Assembly (NCBI GenBank): GCA_029062725.1
Contig: JAIDPP010000433.1
Coordinates: 1 to 6,460, forward strand
Direction: 5' to 3'
DNA: 6,460 nucleotides
Source of the DNA: Muribaculaceae bacterium
GTDB lineage: Bacteria > Bacteroidota > Bacteroidia > Bacteroidales > Muribaculaceae
How positions within the stretch are numbered: the stretch's first letter is position 1; every line of letters starts with the position of its first letter. Of this stretch, positions 6,346-6,460 are shown in pieces. The notes beneath the pieces were generated by a model that saw nothing but the letters and a program-made list of their open reading frames with translations, did no database searches and was not told where the DNA came from. The translations under genes were made by a program, and so were the position numbers.

Positions 6346-6387
6346 CCATAAAAACAAATCAGCCGGCCCGAAGTGGGCCGGCTGATT
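6346..6387 (-). terminator. Intrinsic terminator of the upstream secreted-protein gene
   Basis: AATCAGCCGGCCC (6357-6369), loop GAAGT, and GGGCCGGCTGATT (6375-6387) form a perfect 13-bp GC-rich stem. Read on the minus strand, the stem is followed by TGTTTTTAT, a good U-tract. It lies 25 nt after the stop codon of the gene at the right edge. The plus strand lacks a T-tract, so it acts leftward only and isolates the SulP unit from read-through. Confidence 0.93.
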
Positions 6388-6412
6388 CGCCATTATAAGA
6401 TAAAATCCATTA

Positions 6413-6460
6413 TCAAAGAATCACCTTGCTTGCCTTTCCGTTCTGAACCCTGATATAGAG
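6413..6460 (-). CDS. C-terminus of a probable type IX-secreted protein (runs off the right edge)
   Basis: Only the last 15 codons and TGA are inside the window: LYIRVQNGKASKVIL, then stop at 6415-6413. The pattern (aromatic-Ile-x-Val, then NGK, then SKVI-hydrophobic at the very end) matches the last strand of the type A C-terminal sorting domain of the type IX secretion system, as in tails of the form GIYIVRVNGKSSKVIV. If so, the protein is exported by Sec, crosses the outer membrane through the type IX system and is anchored or released outside. The rest of the protein is not visible. The frame is supported by a strong terminator 25 nt downstream. Confidence 0.65.
   Translation of the reverse strand, partial: LYIRVQNGKASKVIL

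Larger units (their letters stand above)
6056..6356. other. Repeat-dense intergenic region upstream of SulP
   Basis: About 300 bp between the SulP start and the upstream terminator. From the SulP side it holds: the doubled 23-mer leader, the -33/-7 promoter, the period-21 duplication, the period-24 duplication, one 40-bp interspersed repeat copy and the period-18 duplication. Nearly every part lies in a repeat or the promoter. No tRNA, CRISPR array, transposase or recognisable riboswitch is present. Confidence 0.8.

Noticed and set aside
6094..6393. 99-codon minus-strand ORF across the SulP upstream region
   Set aside because: Its start lies in the terminator region, it runs through the hairpin and the whole SulP promoter into the 5' UTR, and its frame does not give synonymous differences between the duplicated units.

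Overview
The window looks like chromosomal DNA of a fairly GC-rich member of the Bacteroidales, most plausibly a gut lineage such as Muribaculaceae. The order-level call rests on four things: a -33/-7 promoter of the Bacteroidetes type (TTTG, 20 bp, TAATTTTG), the near absence of Shine-Dalgarno sequences, a C-terminal tail like a type IX secretion sorting signal, and a porin of a kind common in Bacteroides. The family-level call is inference. Every gene I can support lies on the minus strand, so the window reads right to left.

Reading order: (1) the last 15 codons of a probable type IX-secreted protein (6460-6413), closed by a strong intrinsic terminator (13-bp perfect stem, about 6346-6387). 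(2) A roughly 300-bp repeat-rich intergenic stretch (6056-6356) with four short tandem duplications, one copy of a 40-bp interspersed repeat, a candidate small ORF and the SulP promoter. (3) A SulP anion transporter (6055-4346), followed 22 nt later by an outer-membrane porin (4323-3055) that seems to start at TTG. (4) A 254-bp intergenic region holding the second 40-bp repeat copy and a perfect inverted repeat. (5) Ribonuclease R, rnr (2800-566), followed 33 nt later by the N-terminal part of a secreted six-hairpin glycosidase-like protein (532 to the left edge).

Functionally, SulP and the porin probably form one transcription unit that carries a small anion across both membranes; the substrate cannot be read from sequence. 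RNase R is a housekeeping RNA-turnover enzyme, and the secreted glycosidase-like protein probably acts on glycans in the periplasm or at the cell surface. The genes are of known families. The least explained material is intergenic: the 40-bp repeat found in the same orientation on both sides of the SulP-porin unit (39 of 40 bases identical), and the stack of tandem duplications upstream of SulP, whose periods (27, 21, 24, 18) are all multiples of three and three of which fall in frame inside a small ORF.
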